Shown here piece after piece: positions 6,099 through 6,829 of a DNA stretch of 6,829 bases. The position numbers and the translations under genes are program-made. Every line of letters begins with the position of its first letter. The stretch's first letter is position 1. The stretch lies in the NCBI GenBank assembly GCA_030638405.1, contig DAOWER010000296.1:1-6829 (forward strand). Direction: 5' to 3'. The notes under the pieces were generated by a model, which saw nothing but the letters and a program-made list of their open reading frames with translations, was not told the origin of the DNA and ran no database searches. The DNA is from Candidatus Eiseniibacteriota bacterium (lineage in GTDB: Bacteria > Joyebacterota > Joyebacteria > Joyebacterales > Joyebacteraceae).

Positions 6099-6116
6099 AG
6101 GGGGATCATCCGGAGC

Positions 6117-6130
6117 GCGTGCCGGCACGC
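6117..6130. repeat. 14-base perfect palindrome GCGTGCCGGCACGC
   Basis: The sequence is its own reverse complement over 14 bases, without a spacer, inside the long leader of the LVIVD gene. It could be a dimer-binding site, but GC-rich DNA makes such palindromes by chance fairly often. Confidence 0.25.
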
Positions 6131-6372
6131 CGCGCGTCTGCCAACACGGTCGTGCGTGTGAGAAGCGAGTGCAAGCACAAGGAACCTAGCGGCAGGCGCA
6201 GCCGGAGGCGTCGGGGCGTGGGTCGCGGAGTCTTCACCGGGACCGTCGCCCGTTACAGAAGGGAAGTGTTCCCGGAGTCCATTCCATTCGCACTCATCTG
6301 AACCGACCAAGGGGGGAAGGACTCCATCCACCTGCAGTCGGCCTGCCCGATCTCGAGAAGGGGAGGTGCCAG

Positions 6373-6829
6373 ATGAGATCGCTAGTGCGTTCAATCCCGC
6401 TCATTAGCATTCTGCTGTTCACGCTGCTGTCCGCAGCGCCGTCCGACGCAATCGTCAACGAGTATGTCGAGGACTTCACGACAAGAACCTTCTGCGACAC
6501 GATCAACACGACCGCGCACTGGGACACACTGGCGGGGGAGATCAAGCTCTTCGTGTTCGAGATTACGCTGACCGGGAGCTGCGACACACCCGGCCATGCC
6601 TACGGCGTCGCGATCGGGGGCGATTACGCCTACGTGGCCGACACCGCGTCTGGTCTCCAGGTGATCGGGATCAGCGATCCGACGAACCCGGTACCGGCGG
6701 GGAGTTGCGACACACCAGACGTTGCCCGGGGCGTCGCGATCGCGGGCGATGACGCCTACGTGGCGGAAGACGCGTGCGGTCTCCTGGTGATCGACATCAG
6801 CGATCCGACGAACCCGGTACCGGCGGGGA
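6373..6829 (+). CDS. LVIVD-repeat secreted beta-propeller protein (5' part, cut by window end)
   Basis: An open frame runs from ATG at 6373 through the window edge, giving 152 residues and no stop. The start follows a near-perfect ribosome binding site, GGGAGGTG (6361-6368), with 6 bases between GGAGG and ATG. Residues 1-26 form a signal peptide (hydrophobic IPLISILLFTLLSAA, likely cleaved after SDA). Residues about 31-60 (YVEDFTTRTFCDTINTTAHW, then DTLAGEIKLF) make a spacer that I recall in front of LVIVD arrays in related bacteria. From residue 68 there are 42-residue repeats of the LVIVD type: GSCDTP, GVAI-GDxAYVA, GLxVIxISDPTNPVPA. Such repeats build extracellular beta-propellers. Function and full length are unknown; there may be more domains and a C-terminal sorting tail beyond the window. 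Confidence 0.85.
   Translation, partial: MRSLVRSIPLISILLFTLLSAAPSDAIVNEYVEDFTTRTFCDTINTTAHWDTLAGEIKLFVFEITLTGSCDTPGHAYGVAIGGDYAYVADTASGLQVIGISDPTNPVPAGSCDTPDVARGVAIAGDDAYVAEDACGLLVIDISDPTNPVPAG
6574..6829 (+). repeat. Tandem 126-base repeats encoding LVIVD propeller blades
   Basis: Two full units (6574-6699 and 6700-6825) and the first 4 bases of a third are visible. By direct comparison the two units differ at 19 of 126 bases (85 percent identity) and at 10 of 42 residues. The last 30 bases of each unit, coding for ISDPTNPVPA, are identical. The array continues past the window. Confidence 0.9.

Larger units (their letters stand above)
5931..6372. other. Intergenic region with no convincing gene
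   Basis: About 440 bases separate the terminator from the next start codon. Small open frames (for example an Arg-rich 60-residue frame from a GTG at 6119) lack a well-spaced ribosome binding site and resemble no protein I know. The region holds a good promoter at 6043-6071, an inverted repeat at 6081-6098 and a palindrome at 6117-6130, listed separately. From the predicted start site a leader of nearly 300 bases would precede the LVIVD gene. I recognise no riboswitch consensus. Confidence 0.6.

Noticed and set aside
6261..6273. GGGAA-GTG-TTCCC mini hairpin
   Set aside because: A 5-bp stem with a 3-base loop is expected by chance in a region of this length and composition.
6119..6301. 60-residue Arg-rich open frame in the intergenic region
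   Set aside because: It has only a poorly spaced GGAG before its GTG, its composition follows GC-rich noncoding DNA, and it resembles no protein I know.
6329..6368. CACCT (6329-6333) could pair with AGGTG of the LVIVD ribosome binding site
   Set aside because: The helix has only 5 bp with no extension or supporting structure, which is too weak to claim a translational switch.

Overview
The window suggests a high-GC, diderm-type bacterium, most likely from an uncultivated lineage around the FCB superphylum (Eisenbacteria, Krumholzibacteriota or similar). This placement is inference and rests on three things: textbook bacterial ribosomal proteins with TTG/GTG/ATG starts, secreted cysteine-rich and LVIVD-repeat proteins typical of such lineages, and a C-terminal tail ending WGAIKALYR that I recall from their exported proteins. 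No phage, transposon or CRISPR signal is visible.

Bases 1-2923 are the distal half of the alpha (rpsM) ribosomal-protein operon in the usual order: rpsK (S11), rpsD (S4, four-cysteine zinc form), rpoA (RNA polymerase alpha) and rplQ (L17). All are on the plus strand with short gaps. Both RpoA and RplQ carry long acidic C-terminal extensions absent from the standard proteins.

The next gene (2926-4392) starts only 2 bases after the rplQ stop, with no terminator between them. It encodes a lipoprotein with a SpoIID/LytB peptidoglycan-hydrolase domain. A terminator-like hairpin lies inside its signal-peptide codons, so expression of this envelope gene from the ribosomal operon may be attenuated.

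A strong consensus promoter (4400-4428), with an inverted repeat filling its spacer, drives a complete tRNA-Asp(GTC) gene with encoded CCA (4449-4526). A strong intrinsic terminator follows (4536-4564).

The rest is a cell-surface/secretome region. A secreted cysteine-rich two-domain protein occupies 4729-5844 and ends in the WGAIKALYR tail; a strong hairpin follows at 5898. About 445 bases without a convincing gene come next and hold a good sigma70-type promoter at 6043-6071, an inverted repeat just past its predicted start, and a 14-base palindrome. The 5' part of an LVIVD-repeat beta-propeller protein (from 6373) runs off the window edge, and its 126-base repeats are 85 percent identical.

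The window is mostly ordinary housekeeping plus surface-protein genes. The points most worth a second look are the paired acidic tails, the hairpin inside the lipoprotein gene, the C-terminal tail motif and the young propeller repeats.
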